A stretch of DNA of 64,000 nucleotides from Ciona intestinalis (GCF_000224145.3 NW_004190441.2:62001-126000); one strand, 5' to 3'; numbered from the stretch's first letter, positions 1-19,363 are shown. Numbers and translations are program-made. Notes: generated from the letters alone by a model not told the origin.

Positions 1-16
1 AGTTTATATTCTTTAT

Positions 17-205
17 AGTAGGGTGGGGTAAGATGGGACAGCCTTTCATTTTATTTTATCGTCCCATTTGGAAGTAAACAAAGAACAATCAAAGAATTAT
101 AAAACCGTATCCTCACGACTCCCATAAACCGTTGTTAATTGTTTAAAACACAATCAAGATATCCAGATAGTATGTTCTAAAGGTGTCCCATCTTCCCCTT
201 CTATG
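17..205. mobile_element. MITE, TA-flanked family, near full length
   Basis: The left end reads GTAGGGTGGGGTAAGATGGG and the right end carries the inverse GTGTCCCATCTTCCCC. The interior holds the family core (AACCGTATCCTCACGACT, then GTTGTTAATTGTTTAAAACA). Better copies in this window are bounded by TATA/TA, as expected of a Tc1/mariner-type non-autonomous element. No ORF inside. Confidence 0.8.
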
Positions 206-887
206 GGTAACAACGTATAAATGTCGTCCTGTGAACCATGATACACACAGGTCGATCTTTTATAAATTCTTTTAAATTATGTTCATTATGATACCATGTA
301 TCATGTACGAATAAAATTCATACGGATCAAAGATATGTATACAAACATATCAGTTGCCCGGAATATAATAACCACATTCAAACGTATATGTTCCGAACTC
401 CCACATTTCAATTGTTGTAACATCACTTGGTTGTAACATTTGTATTCGTAAACCCAACATACACACGGTTATCCCAGGTGGGGTGTGCCTTTAAACCAAG
501 CTACAAACGAAGTGTTTACTTTAGATTAAATTTTACTTGATGGAGATTTAGGGGCCAGGATAGTTTACTTTTGAGTTGAAAAGCTGTTTGAATTCGAATT
601 AGCCTACATAAAATAACTTAAACTTTATTATAAAGATTAGACTAATTAAAACGGGGAAGAGAAAGAAATAAAACAACAGTCATTAAAACACGCTACGTGT
701 AAAAACTATTCAGTTAACCCGGATCCTTTTTATACTTTTTGTTTCATGTATTTATTTCTGTGTCTTCCGTTCCAAGTTTAAGGTTTATGTTTTACTGACG
801 CGAATTTACCAGTGTCGTTTATTGTAACTTAAATTGCCGATTGTTGGCCATTAGCTTCAATAAACCAAAGAACCTAAGTAATCGACC
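206..887. other. Upstream non-coding stretch
   Basis: AT-rich DNA between the first MITE and the first start codon. Around 610-710 it contains an inverted copy of the CGAAGAG-type short repeat (GAAGAGAAAGAAATAAAACA, then CAGTCATTAAAACACGC). I see no exon with good splice borders. The promoter of the gene that starts at 888 should lie here, but no clear TATA box could be assigned. Confidence 0.5.
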
Positions 888-2787
888 ATGGTCCAAGAAA
901 GCGAACTCGCAGAAAAAGGTTAAAAATTGTTAATTTTACTTTTTGTTCCCACTAATAATATTTTCGGTTGCAGAAAAGGCGGAGGAAAAACGTTCTCGTA
1001 AAATCAGTAAGTGAACAACAATATTTTGTATGATGAATAAATGAAAGAATGCATGTGACTTATTTATATCCTGGTATTTTGCTTCATACACCTCGTGCCC
1101 GTGTTAATTGTTTGCGCTTGAAGGCCTGTATTGTAAAATAGTTTCAATTAAATAAAAGCAAAAGTTAGGATAGGAAGTAGCACTACAGCATCAGCCTATA
1201 GGAGAATAAATGACAACGTTTCAGGTATTATCCTGCCCGACGATGAAAATAAAAAGAAATCCCATCTTAAAGATGACGTAACTTTGCGTAATAAAGAGAG
1301 TGTTACGTCATACAGCATTGTTAACGCGTCATCAAGAAGGTGAGTCAAGTTATTTGGAAATCCCGTCGATAGCTTCAGGAAATAGTTTGTTCGTAATTTA
1401 TTTGGCAATGTATGAACGGAGCGTTTTTTTACAACAAACTTATTGAAAGCAGGCGCCCCATTGTACGGGTTCTGTATTTACGATCTTTTTAAATAAATCA
1501 TAAAAAATAACACTTATTCTGTATGGTGTAGGTGTAATGGCCACGCTTTTATCTGATATTAGATTTTACTCATATCCTGTTTTAGCGACTGTCGTTTTGA
1601 TTCTAATTTTCTTCTTTTCGTTGTTTTAATTAATCTGATCTCCGCTATCTTATTCGAAGAGGTAAATAAATATTCTGTGTTCAGACGCAGTTCGGGAATC
1701 TCTGTCCAAACATCTTCTTACGGACGAAGGAAATTATCAACCAAGTCGTTAGGTGTCGCCAAAGAGCGATCGGAAATTGAAAGTGATTGTTTTGCACGAA
1801 AGGGTTCATCAGGGACTTCCCCTACACTGCCCGGGTCGTAAGTGCCGGTTATTTAATAATTTCCATTTTCAACACGGGAGTGTCAGGAGTAATGGAACTT
1901 AACTGTTTTAACAATTGGTATTTAGTTGCTAAATGGCTTGATAAAAATTCCTCGTTTCTTCAATTGATCTTCGTTATTACATTTGAAGAGGTATATATAT
2001 AATAGTAGGAAGAAGTTGGGACACATTATGTTATCTCATTAGATTAGGTAGTAAACAAACAACATTCAAAGAATTATAAAACCGTATCCCACGACTAAAA
2101 CACGATCAGGATTCGGATATTATGTGCTAAAGGTGTCCCGTTTTCCTCCATAGTACAATGTGAGGTAGAATACTAAAACAAAACTACCTCGTTGTTTAGA
2201 CCCCGGTCGTCCACTTGGAGCGCCAGAGAGCGCATGGGTAGCACAGTGTTAACCAAGATACCGATCGTGTCTTACCGACGTTTGGAGGTGGCGGGGAAGA
2301 AACAAATGTTGTCGTATACCGATATAAACATAATAAGGTAAAATGTATGTAACTTATTGCTTGGCGAAGCAACAACAGTCGTTATAACACGGGTGTACTG
2401 TTTCATACACCTTGTGCTCGCTTACAAGTTACCACGCATGTAAGGTTGTGGGTGATTATTTTCTGTATGGTAGATAATTTAGACGACCCATTATTAACTC
2501 CTGGGTTGGAACAAAGTGTCCAAGTACACATGCGCTCCTAGGACTTATGTAGTGAATTACAATACGTTAAATTATTCAGGAGACAGATGCGAAGTCAGAA
2601 AGAGGAAATACAACGACAAAGGTTTAGAAGGGACTACAAGCGCACCACTAGCGACATCTACCGGATGCAATTAGACCGCACCGAAAACCTCACCGAAGAA
2701 AATGAACTTTGCTTCAAGGCAGCTTGCGTTACCTACTTGGGGACTTCCCCAGGAGCAAGACGAGCTGTGGCTGCCCAACTTGATTGA
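888..2787 (+). CDS. Small basic Ser/Arg-rich protein, unknown family
   Basis: Five exons join with matching phases: 888-918, 974-1006, 1225-1339, 1685-1837 and 2580-2787, giving 179 residues (540 nt). The product starts MVQESELAEKEKAEEKRSRK. A charged N-terminus is followed by an Asp/Lys-rich part near residues 22-45, a Ser/Arg-rich part near 55-110 (RRRSSGISVQTSSYGRRKL) and a more regular C-terminal third (FRRDYKRTTSDIYRMQL, ending RRAVAAQLD). No signal peptide or membrane segment is visible. If the 1837 donor is not used, a stop follows directly at 1839. I do not recognise the family. The C-terminal third looks the most constrained and is the part to search with. Kept apart from guesswork: exon structure is well supported, function unknown. 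Confidence 0.7.
1583..1670 (+). repeat. CGAAGAG-type short interspersed repeat
   Basis: Family consensus, read across the copies here, runs from GACTGTCGTTTTGCTGCTAA through CTTCTCTTCGTTGTTTTAAT and GATCTTCGCTATCGTATTCG to AAGAGACAAATAAA, about 90 bp. This copy lies in an intron of the first gene and is close to consensus. No terminal repeats or coding capacity seen. Confidence 0.6.
2003..2153. mobile_element. MITE copy, diverged
   Basis: Both tips are eroded (AGTAGGAAGAAGTTGGGACA at the left, GGTGTCCCGTTTTCC at the right), and about 40 bp of the usual interior is missing. Lies in the last intron of the first gene. Confidence 0.65.
2355..2548 (+). mobile_element. Composite SINE-like repeat copy
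   Basis: Consensus of the family, best read from several copies: a head with GCATGGCGGGGCAACGACAG, TCGTTATAACACGGGTGTTC and CACCTCGTGCCCGCTTAC, then a middle with GACAACCCATTAGTGACCAC, TGGGTTGGAGCAATTGC and GTGTCTTGCCCAAGGACAC, and a distal end with a tRNA-like B box on the opposite strand. This copy has head and middle but lost the distal end. Confidence 0.6.
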
Positions 2788-3025
2788 TGTGACGTCACAA
2801 AGTTATATTGGGGATGTTTTGTACACGTCAACATTAATGACAATGTTTGAATAATAGGTTATGATGCCATTTTATGTGAAATATATCACCTAGATATTTT
2901 AAACTATTCGTTCGAATTAATTTTGGTCGGTTACTTATTTCGTAGCATTGATCGTGAATGGACAAACCCTTTTACTTTAACATTTAAAGAAATAACTTCA
3001 ATGTTTAGAGTTGTAACAAAACAAT

Positions 3026-3031
3026 AATAAA
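3026..3031 (+). terminator. Polyadenylation signal AATAAA
   Basis: About 240 bp past the stop codon of the first gene and before the MITE at 3060. Confidence 0.4.
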
Positions 3032-3059
3032 AGTTCATTGTCAAGTGCCGGCCATATTA

Positions 3060-3250
3060 TAGTAGGTTGGAGGAAGATGGGACGACTTTTCACTCCATTT
3101 TGTTATCCCGTTTAGTAGTAAACAAAGAACATTCAAAGAATTATAAAACCGTATCCTTACGACTCCCATAGACCGTTGTTAACTGTTTAAAACACGATCA
3201 GGATACTTTGATATTAGATGCTAAAGGTGTCCCGTCTTACCCCTCCCTAG
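3060..3250. mobile_element. MITE copy, near full length
   Basis: Ends TAGTAGGTTGGAGGAAGATG and GTGTCCCGTCTTACCCCTCC. Full interior including the AACCGTATCC core. Confidence 0.75.
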
Positions 3251-4467
3251 TATATCATGACGCAACACCACCACGGGGCTTACCCTTCTTTACTCGCGGT
3301 GACTTTCGTGGGAAAGTAGATCAAGGTTGTTTACGTAGCAAACTGGTCGAAACTGGGGATGGGAATTGAATGCAAATACATGGACACGTCGGCGAATCGT
3401 TGGACAAACGTTTAAAAATAGTGATCGAGTAATCTGGCGCATCATGTTCAGGGAAGTTATCAAGATACAAAGCTGTTCGAATTCCATTGTCCTTTGATTG
3501 GTGTTGAGTTGAAATACAAAGCTACATACGTCATACAAGTCCAGTTTCATGGTAACTACATCGTAACAAACCTAATGTTGCACGTTTATGAAAAGCGGTG
3601 TTTTCTTTAATTTAGGAAATTATTAACAAATTATCGGCCGTCGCTTTTATCTTATGTAAACTAATTTGCGTGTATTCGTATTTTCCACGGCGCAATATTT
3701 TCATTCTATATTGGTGTAATACAAACACACCGCGTTGTTGTAAACATCCCAAATGAGTTTCTACAATTGGATGTGACGCAGTATATAATTATGTAGCGAA
3801 CGTAAGTATTTATCTCTTTGAATACGATAGCGAAGGTCAAATTAATTTGAACGAGGAAGAGAAGGAAATAAGCAGCAAAACGACAGTTTTCTCGTAAAAA
3901 CACACTCTGGGTAAAAACTAATAAAGTAAAAGTGTAAAATACAAAACAGCCGACACAGTAGCGGTTGCTTTCATGGTTGTTTCGCAATGGCTGGTTAATA
4001 ATTTGCAGAGTTTGTTAGAAACCGATGGCGACGGTAGGCGTGGACAAGAAACTTCATTTCAGGGTTGGATGTCATTGGGAAAGTAAGAGGCAAATTAGGG
4101 GAAGTCCCGAGAAGGTCTTGTGATATTGTGTGAAAGGGAGTGTTGAGTCACTCAGTTGCTCAAAAGCGTAAAGGAAGTTAGAGCACAGCAAACAACACAG
4201 TGAGCGCAGCGTTGTTGAATGGTATGGTAGACTTCACAGAAGGAATTCAATCGTTATCGGTACGATACACTGGGTACAGTTTAACTAAGTTGCTGTGTCT
4301 GTGTTAAAATGTGGAAAGCAGTTGATCCAGTGACCGTCGTGAGATTGCTTAGAAAGATTATTTAACAGGTGTTCGTGTTAACAGCAACCGTTGAAACAGT
4401 ATCACCCACGCTTTCCGTTTATTTCCAGCGTTTGAAATTTACTAGAAAATTAGACAACAGTATATTG

Positions 4468-7400
4468 ATGGTGTTTAAAATGGGTGAACCACAAAAGATG
4501 GCGGCCTTCCTAAGGGAGAGGTGCGACAGTGGAATGTACAACCTTCGCTACCTTGATGCGGAACAAAACCTAGTGTTTATACCTTGGCCTGTAGCACCAA
4601 GACCTACCGAGGAATTACCACCTGGATTCCGGATATTTCAGGTAACATGGCATATTGTGTATGGGGTTGTACATGCATGCGCTGAGGGATATTTATTACT
4701 GGATTTTAAACATATATTTGATATTGTATTATTTGTATGTTTAACGGTTATATAGCTGGCTATTAAATGAATTCTGTGTATGTGTGGCTTATGGGTTAAG
4801 GGCTTTTATTCGTCTTTTCGATTACGGTCGAACATTAAAGAATGGTTAAAACGAAAAGACAACAAAACGACAGTCGTTAAACAACGATTTCCGAAATACT
4901 TTTTAACGGCATTGGATTGAACACAGGTGTATATGCCATGTTATTGCAGTTAGAAGGCAAATGCTGCTGGGAAGCTTCCATGCTGCTATGATTAGTCACG
5001 TAATATGTTGTGTATGAAAACACTCGGGCGGACAATATACGACACCAGGATTGTTTCCGTGTGACGTAACCACGCGTGTTTTTCGATACCGGATGACAGA
5101 GTTCGCTGCGTTTGTTAAGTCACGCTTTGTAACCTAACCCATTCAAGTCTAGCAGTAAACACGAACTTTGGATTTCCCTGCAACGTGTTCGCTTGAATCT
5201 AAAAAGATTAGAAGTCAATAAATATAGAAACCGATAATTCCCAACCTTTAAACACCATGTTCCGTCTACTAAATTTCAATGATGTTATTTTCGTGTTCTT
5301 GCTCACGAAGGCCGAAGTATTAGTTATGTGAGAGCAACGACAGTCTTTATGACACGGTTATGTATAACAGTGGTGAAAAACTATTAAAGTTTGAATCAGA
5401 AGAACCGTGTTCATAAAGCAAGCACGACCCGAGACCAACAATGGTGACTTATTAATTAATATTTAACGACATTCAGTCTTGCCGAAAGTTTAATGCGGTA
5501 TAAATAACACTGAGTAAGAACATGACACACAGTGCATGGGTGTTTGGTCGGATATATTTCGATCAATATTGTTACTTAATGAAACAACAGGACGTGTTGT
5601 TTATCTCTTCGATTGCAAAGGTTACTTGGAACAACAATGCGTAGGAAGTTAGCAGCAAAACGACAATCGTTAAAACAAATGTTTTTTGATAGGAATGGGC
5701 GGAACTATCGTTCATAAAGAGAGGGCTCACCATAGATCAACCTGAAGCCCCAACCACACAAAAACATAGGTTTCGTAACGCATTAAGGAAAGCAGATGGA
5801 ATCACGCATAAGGGGGATAGAGACGGTGGGAGGATATACCAGTTTGTAGGTATGTAGCTATTATGGACGTTCATGTATTGTGGATAACTTTGTTCTTCGT
5901 TTCATGAGTAAAAGTCGGTTTGCTTTCGCGTTCAATAACCTTTTATTATAAATGTGTTTTAATTATTATTTTTTTATATTTTAGATAAAAAGATTCGTGA
6001 AACCCCAAGCAGCAGAAACATGGCTGCGGGAAGTAAGTGTTCCTATCACTGTAAGTTAAGTTTGGTTGATGTGTGTTGTAAGAGGGAGTTTCCAATCATT
6101 AAACCAACGCCCACGCTTTGTAAATACGGAACCAAAAACTGAAGGAAGTTCAATGCGTGTGAATGTAACTTAGTCATCCTCGCATGGTGGGGCGTCATTA
6201 TAACACGGGTGTTCTGTTCCATATACTTCGCGCCAGCTTACGAGTTATCACATATGCTACTTCGTGGGTGATTGTTTTTATGCATAGCTGACCATTTGGA
6301 CAACCCATTAGTGACCACTGGATTAAAGCAATTGCGGTTAAGTGTCTTGCCCATAAGGACACATACGCTCATAACAGTAGCAGAATCGAGCCTTGAAGCC
6401 ATTACCTCTCGGTTAGAGGCAGGCGCGCCAACCACTTTGTTACAAAGCGGAGAAATACGTGAATTACATCTTATGTTTCCAGCTTTCCACAACGACGAGT
6501 TCAGTCCGTTCAATTCAGCATACCCGCCCCAACAAGCAAACTACCAACAGCAACAACAGCCACCACCACCTGACACAGCAGGATCGCCCTACTTTGAAAC
6601 AGGGGACCAACTTTCCCTTCAACCAAACAATCTCACCCAGGGTTTACCCGAGAATTGGCTCGACAGTGAGATGGATGTAAGTTTATTTATAAATTATATT
6701 CAAACCCAATGTAAACGTTTTAGTCAATAAGCAAGTACGAGGAAACAGAACATCGATGTTACAACGACTATAGTTGCCCCACCATGCGGTTTAAATAAGT
6801 TACGTTCATACAAGTAGTTTTTGTTTTGTCGCTAATTTCATTCTCTCCGTTGTTTTACAATTATCTTCGCTACCCCCCCCCCCCCGGTTTATAATCGTTT
6901 ATGTTATAATGACTACAGGGAGTCGACATCGAGTTGGACGACCTAATCCCCGACATGCTGGATGATGGGCCAATACCAATCAACCCAAGCTTCACCACAC
7001 AACCCGACGATACTACCAACCCACATCGCATTACACCACAATACCACCCCGTCGGTATCCCTCTACCACGACGACAAGTAACAGATCACACGAAACTACA
7101 AATCAAAGTTTTCTACAGAGGGGAGGACAGGTTCACACACGATGTAACAAACGAGAATGGCTGCAGGGTTTACTACGGATCATGCGCGCCGAAACTTGCA
7201 CAATATTTAAACCCTGTCCAGTTATTGAACCAACGACACGACACAGAACAACTGTATGGGCCGGATTCAATTGAACAAGTGCAGGTGAAGTTGCTAATAT
7301 GGTATATACCAGGTAACATAGAATACACACTGGTTCATAGCCATCGCCGTTTATTACTAATCAAAACTTTCTGTAACGATTTGGTTAAAAGTAGATTAGG

Positions 7401-9190
7401 TAATGTACAAATATGTTGTCGCTGAAGCGAGAAGTATTAATAATAAAACGTACAAGTATTACTGAGTAATATGCCTCCACTTTCAGCTAACATCTGACGA
7501 GCAGTTCATGCTGACAATGAAACAGAAGCAAAGTACGGATGCCATACTTAACAATATGGGACGAGGGCTAGTGTTGATACTGGACAACCAGAATGCTGGG
7601 CGCAGTGGTGGGGTACCCGATGTTCATGCTATCAGGCTGTGCCAGACCCGGGTGAATTGTTTATATTTGATATTATGGTTCATACATGGCAGGCAACCGA
7701 CCCTTTTAAACGGGCCGCTTCATAGAATGCTTCAACATTCATTTATCCCATCTGTATATTGCTAAACTTTACGTTGTATTAGATCTTCCCATACAATGGA
7801 GACGATATGGCGAGGAACGAACATGAGCAACAAGCGTGTGGTTTGCCACCAGTTGATTCATTGAAGAGAATGGAAGTAAGGAATATATATTGTTGTATAA
7901 ACTTGTATTTATAATAGGCTGGGAATATGGGACGCTGTTTATATAGTGGGGGGAATATGGGACGCGTATTCATTCTTATATCTTCCCGTTTAAATGTAAA
8001 CACAAATATTACAAAATTATTTACCCGTATCCCCACTTTAGTTGTATCCAAGTTAAAGTTAACTAATATATATCTGTTTCTAACTTGCAATTAACATTAA
8101 GCGCTCTCAATATATTAAACGTGGGAATATTCGCATTTGCAAGCTAACGGCAATGATTTGGCACACGCGACACGTCTATGAATATTGTGCATTAACAACG
8201 AAAACGGTGCCAGACAACAATAGCGTGACGTGTTTTGAACAATCGTTGTTTCACCGACAATGCGAAACCCCCTTCAACCAACCCAGTATGAAAGGGCTCG
8301 TGTTCAATTGTATTTAGCACCAACTACCCAGCATGTTTCTAAATATAACTCGCTGATCTGCATCACATGCTACGAGTACGTTGCACAATAAAGCGTGGGA
8401 AGTCTCGTACATTCCACTTCCTTATGCGGNNNNNNNNNNNNNNNNNNNNNNNNNNNNNNNNNNNNNNNNNNNNNNNNNNNNNNNNNNNNNNNNNNNNNNN
8501 NNNNNNNNNNNNNNNNNNNNNNNNNNNNNNNNNNNNNNNNNNNNNNNNNNNNNNGTGTTATTTATAGATTGGAAAAAAATGGTTAAAATGTTTTGTTGGG
8601 TTAAAAATATCTTAATATAAGTTTTATATTTGGATTAACAAATAAACACTAAGACTAATTAACAGTGAACTTTTATAACAGGAAGGATATAACAAGATAT
8701 TTCCCCTTGCTTTATCGATATCTGCTAAAACACGTTAAACTAATTTAAATTATATTTTTGTTTAAAAGAATATATTTATTATACGTTAGCTGAATAAGTG
8801 TCGACTTATCATGACTTAGCATAATGTGACGTCAATAGAATCCCGCAGAGTCGTTCACACTATGAAAACAACTGAACGACATTTTTTCACCAACAGTGGA
8901 ACAAAGTATTCGACGGGCACGAGTTCTATCGGCGTTTATCAATGGCCACCAACTCGTCCAAGTTCCCGTGCCCATCTTTCAGTCTTTCCCTTGGACAACG
9001 GGCGAACGGGAAGCAAAAGTCAGCTTTGTTCGTTATGATGACGGTGCGCGTGCAGAAGGCTTACCAGGCGATACAAGCCAAGTTGGAAAACAGCATCGAG
9101 TGCGAGGTTTATATATCGGGCACAACATCCATGGATGAAGACGCCTTACGTTTGGCGCGGAAGATCAAAGAAACTTTAACTTTGGAGTAA
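4468..9190 (+). CDS. Interferon regulatory factor (IRF) family transcription factor
   Basis: Eight coding exons (4468-4641, 5693-5849, 5985-6032, 6483-6676, 6919-7284, 7487-7651, 7783-7875, 8897-9190) sum to 1491 nt, 496 residues. The DNA-binding domain spans exons 1-2, with LRERCDSGMYNLRYLD, FIPW, EWAELSFIKRG and the recognition-helix region HRFRNALRKAD. A Gln/Pro-rich linker follows (exon 4). The IRF association domain fills the last half: LQIKVFYRGEDRFTHDV, TNENGCRVYYG, GPDSIEQVQ, RGLVLILDNQ, AIRLCQTR and, near the end, SFSLSLGQRANGKQKSAL. That order matches vertebrate IRF3-7 type proteins, which act as dimerising nuclear activators after C-terminal phosphorylation. Odd: two tryptophans of the usual five are kept. 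Start: ATG 4468 follows the acceptor at 4428; ATG 4480 is an in-frame alternative. The gap at 8430-8554 lies in the last intron, and the alignment needs no exon there. Confidence 0.88.
5585..5680 (-). repeat. CGAAGAG-type repeat, inverted
   Basis: Reads GTTTATCTCTTCGATTGCAA, then GAAGTTAGCAGCAAAACGAC on the + strand. It ends a few bases before the IRF exon 2 acceptor at 5692. Confidence 0.5.
6170..6452 (+). mobile_element. Composite SINE-like repeat, nearly complete
   Basis: Has head (GTCATTATAACACGGGTGTT), middle (GACAACCCATTAGTGACCAC) and distal end (TCGAGCCTTGAAGCCATTAC, then CTCTCGGTTAGAGGCAGGCG). It ends only about 30 bp before the acceptor of IRF exon 4 (6482), so that acceptor's upstream context is partly repeat-derived. 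Confidence 0.7.
6795..6875 (+). repeat. CGAAGAG-type repeat, partial
   Basis: Front half only (TTTTGTCGCTAATTTCATTC, then TCTCCGTTGTTTTACAATTA). It is followed by a 13-base C run before the next IRF exon. Confidence 0.4.
7914..8050. mobile_element. MITE remnant, rearranged
   Basis: GGGAATATGGGACGC occurs twice about 36 bp apart, showing a duplicated left tip. The right end is lost. Lies in the last IRF intron. Confidence 0.45.
8430..8554. other. Assembly gap (125 N)
   Basis: Run of N inside the last IRF intron. Phases on both sides (0/0) are satisfied without any exon in the gap. Confidence 0.99.
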
Positions 9191-9533
9191 CATGTGTGGG
9201 TATTGGGGGATATGGGTTACTTTGGCGTGTGGGATATATCATGGAAAACACTCGCTTTGGGAAAAATTATTTAGCTATATATGGACATTGGTGTAAGAGA
9301 AAATTACCTTACAAATTTCCGAGTTAAGTTAAACGCGAATATTATATAGGTGTCAATCATCGAAGTTTGCATCGTAGCTTTGTACCTGGGGATAAACCTG
9401 TGTGATTTTCTCAATATGGAAACATTCCATTATTATAACCCACCCTTATGCTAGCAAAGCTGTTTCCGAAACTCTTTATCCATGTTTAGAAAATGCGGTT
9501 GTACTTTATATATTTTGATCAATGTAGTAGGGT

Positions 9534-9713
9534 GGGGAAAGATGGGACACCAATTCGTTCTATTTTCTCGTCCCATGTGGTAGTAAACAAAGAACATTCA
9601 AAGAATTAGAAAACCGTATCCTCACGGCTCCCTTAGACCGTTGTTAATTGTTTAAAACACGATCAGGATATTTGGTTATTATGTGTTAAAGGCGTCCCGT
9701 CTTCCCCACCTTA
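9534..9713. mobile_element. MITE copy, near full length
   Basis: Left tip GTAGTAGGGTGGGGAAAGATG, right tip GGCGTCCCGTCTTCCCCACC. The core AACCGTATCCTCACGGCT is present. Confidence 0.8.
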
Positions 9714-9827
9714 CAAAACTTTTGTAAATATAAATCACTTCCATGTAATCACATGCTTGCCACAGCATTAAGTTAAACGAAATGTTGTAACGCAAACACG
9801 AACAATAAATGCACTGTACGGCCTGTA

Positions 9828-9955
9828 CCCAGTCTGCGGAGTATGACAGGTGCATTTCACTCACTTTTGGTTGTGCACACCATAATTTGTTCTACCACGC
9901 CAATTAATTAAAAACTAAAAAAATAGGTAGGAACTGCCATACTCTGCAGACTGGG
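9828..9955. repeat. Inverted-repeat pair, fold-back structure
   Basis: Arms 9828-9848 and 9935-9955 are reverse complements over 21 bp with two mismatches (core CCCAGTCTGC and its complement), separated by about 86 bp of AT-rich DNA. It could be a small fold-back element. No copies of the arms were noticed elsewhere in the window. Confidence 0.6.
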
Positions 9956-11179
9956 CGTGTACCATACAATATTAAATAAAAAGCTTGGTAAAGAATATGA
10001 AAATGCAGTTTATTATCAATTGTGGTTTAAACAAAGTAATCCAAACGAATCTTCACTTGCCGCCATGAATACAGAAATTGTCGGAAAGGTATTTTAGAAA
10101 ATACTGCTTGATCCGATACTACTGCTGGATAAATAAAACGAAGCGTATACATAGCGATTTGATTGGTTATACACGTGTATGGCTGCGTATACTGACCCAT
10201 GGATTATGTTTGTTGTGAATGTAGATATCAGTACAGAGGGCCAAACAACACAGTGAACCAAACAGTATAAGAATAACTACGATAACACATATAATATGAC
10301 TCACCAATGTCTATATTCTGCTTGGGATAAGTTAAACAGTAGATTCAATCTAATCTAAGCAAGATGCAAGCAGATAAAAATGCAACAAAATGGCCGACTG
10401 TAAACAGAAAATCAACTAAAAAGTTGCAAAACAAATACGTAGTCGCCTTTGTGACGTCAAATGACGTAATTAACATGTTGCACCAAATAGGGGAGTCAGT
10501 ATAAACAAATTTGAGCAATATACATATAACACCAATATCTATCAATTCATTTAATGGTTTCTTTACCGATTTGTGTAAACAGCCATCGTCATACGTCACA
10601 AATAACGTCACCCGCTACCAAAAGTAAAATATATTACAAAATACTATTTTAGATAAGAAGTGTTAAAGTATAATAACATAAAAATGCAATTTAAATTAAG
10701 CAGTTAACTTTGAACTATGGGTTAACGTCACTTTGAAAGACAAATTTAGTCCCCATTCGGTGCAGCGGCGTTCAGTTTCGCTTCAGGGATTTTCCCATTT
10801 CATTCTAGACGCGTGAATTCGATTTGAAAACGTTTTCTGTGTTTTTGGTAATTCTTGTCCAGAATTCTGTTTTCTGTCAAGTTTTAGTGCCTGTACGTAT
10901 TTATTGGCTATGGGACTGTATCTGAATAATTTTAATTACAAAATTAAGTTTAGGTTAACGAAATGAATACGACGTGTAACACTTGTTTTTTCCTAACTTT
11001 TTTGTATATAGTCATTTTAGTAAACCTAAACCATAAACTAAATGTATGATGTCAATTTTGCTGATACTATAAGTTTGTTACGGCAATGAATAAAGTTAAT
11101 ATGATAACGATGTTTAACCCTTTGTTTTGCACTCAGCCACACAATTTCTTAGTTAGTTTTTCCAGCGCATTGAATCATC

Positions 11180-18548
<7,369 letters not shown>

Positions 18549-19363
18549 TGAACTCTGCTTTGCGTCGTGAACTACGTTACGATAATAAATGTACAATCAT
18601 ATAACACCAACAGCATTGTCAACCATCAATGGTTGTGGACGCGGCTTTGTTTCAACCATATGCTTGAAAATGTTAGTTATCGTTATAATGTAACTAGAAA
18701 AGTATTTGGTTTGTTACTTATTTATGGGATATATACTAATAAATATTCCATAAAACTTGCCCCGATCTAATGCTCATACTTCGTAACGAAATAATAGTCC
18801 GGGCCAAGCAGTGCTACAGAATACGTAGCATCAAGTCAAACAAATAATTTTTAAGACATATTTCGCCTTAAACTAAATAATCAGTCTTTTATATAAATTA
18901 ACCGCGCATACAAGATGTAGATTGTGTTTCGTCGACCAGTTATTCGGGAATATAAATTCCGTAAATCCATGCGAAACGAAGGTTCTTGCTGAACTATATG
19001 AATGTAGAGAATTCAATTTTGATTTATTATACGTGCCCATTTATGATAGCATTGTAATTGTAAATTAGAACCAGGCTATTGTATAGCGGCTTGAGCGAGT
19101 GTAGATACAACATAATAATCAACAAAATAACGTTATCAGCAATGTAGTAAACGGTGTAAGATGACGTATTTCACTTGTTGTGATACGTCATCTTGTTGTT
19201 CAGTGGACGATTGTGACGAATCGGTCCGAAGAATTTGTTTAATTGCGTCATAATAGTCTGCCTGAGGTGAACTGACAGCTGAGATAAAAATTGGTTTGTG
19301 AGAAAAACGCTGCGTTTTATAAGTAGGGTGCCTATGTTATAAACATAAGGAAACAAGATTTAG
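18549..19363. other. Intergenic stretch, EFTUD2 to threonine ammonia-lyase
   Basis: Holds the EFTUD2 3' end and AT-rich DNA. About 19150-19200 has two copies of GATGACGTATTTCACTTG-like/complementary sequence (GATGACGTATT and GATACGTCATC) that could pair as a short hairpin near the promoter of the next gene. No other gene seen. Confidence 0.45.
18584..18589 (+). terminator. Polyadenylation signal AATAAA
   Basis: 36 bp after the EFTUD2 stop codon, in good position to end that transcript. Confidence 0.6.

Larger units (their letters stand above)
2788..4467. other. Intergenic stretch before the IRF gene
   Basis: Contains a polyadenylation signal, one MITE, an inverted CGAAGAG-type repeat (about 3805-3925) and unremarkable AT-rich sequence. 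A good splice acceptor (CCGTTTATTTCCAG) ends at 4428, so an untranslated exon, or a spliced-leader acceptor as used widely in tunicates, precedes the IRF start codon. No separate gene seen. Confidence 0.5.
9191..11179. other. Intergenic stretch between IRF and EFTUD2
   Basis: Contains one MITE (9534-9713), an inverted-repeat pair (9828-9955), and otherwise AT-rich DNA. None of the open frames has splice support or a recognisable product. The EFTUD2 promoter should lie close to 11100-11170, but no TATA box stands out. Confidence 0.5.

Noticed and set aside
8367-8620. Frames across the 8430-8554 gap
   Set aside because: Same reason: N run inside an IRF intron.
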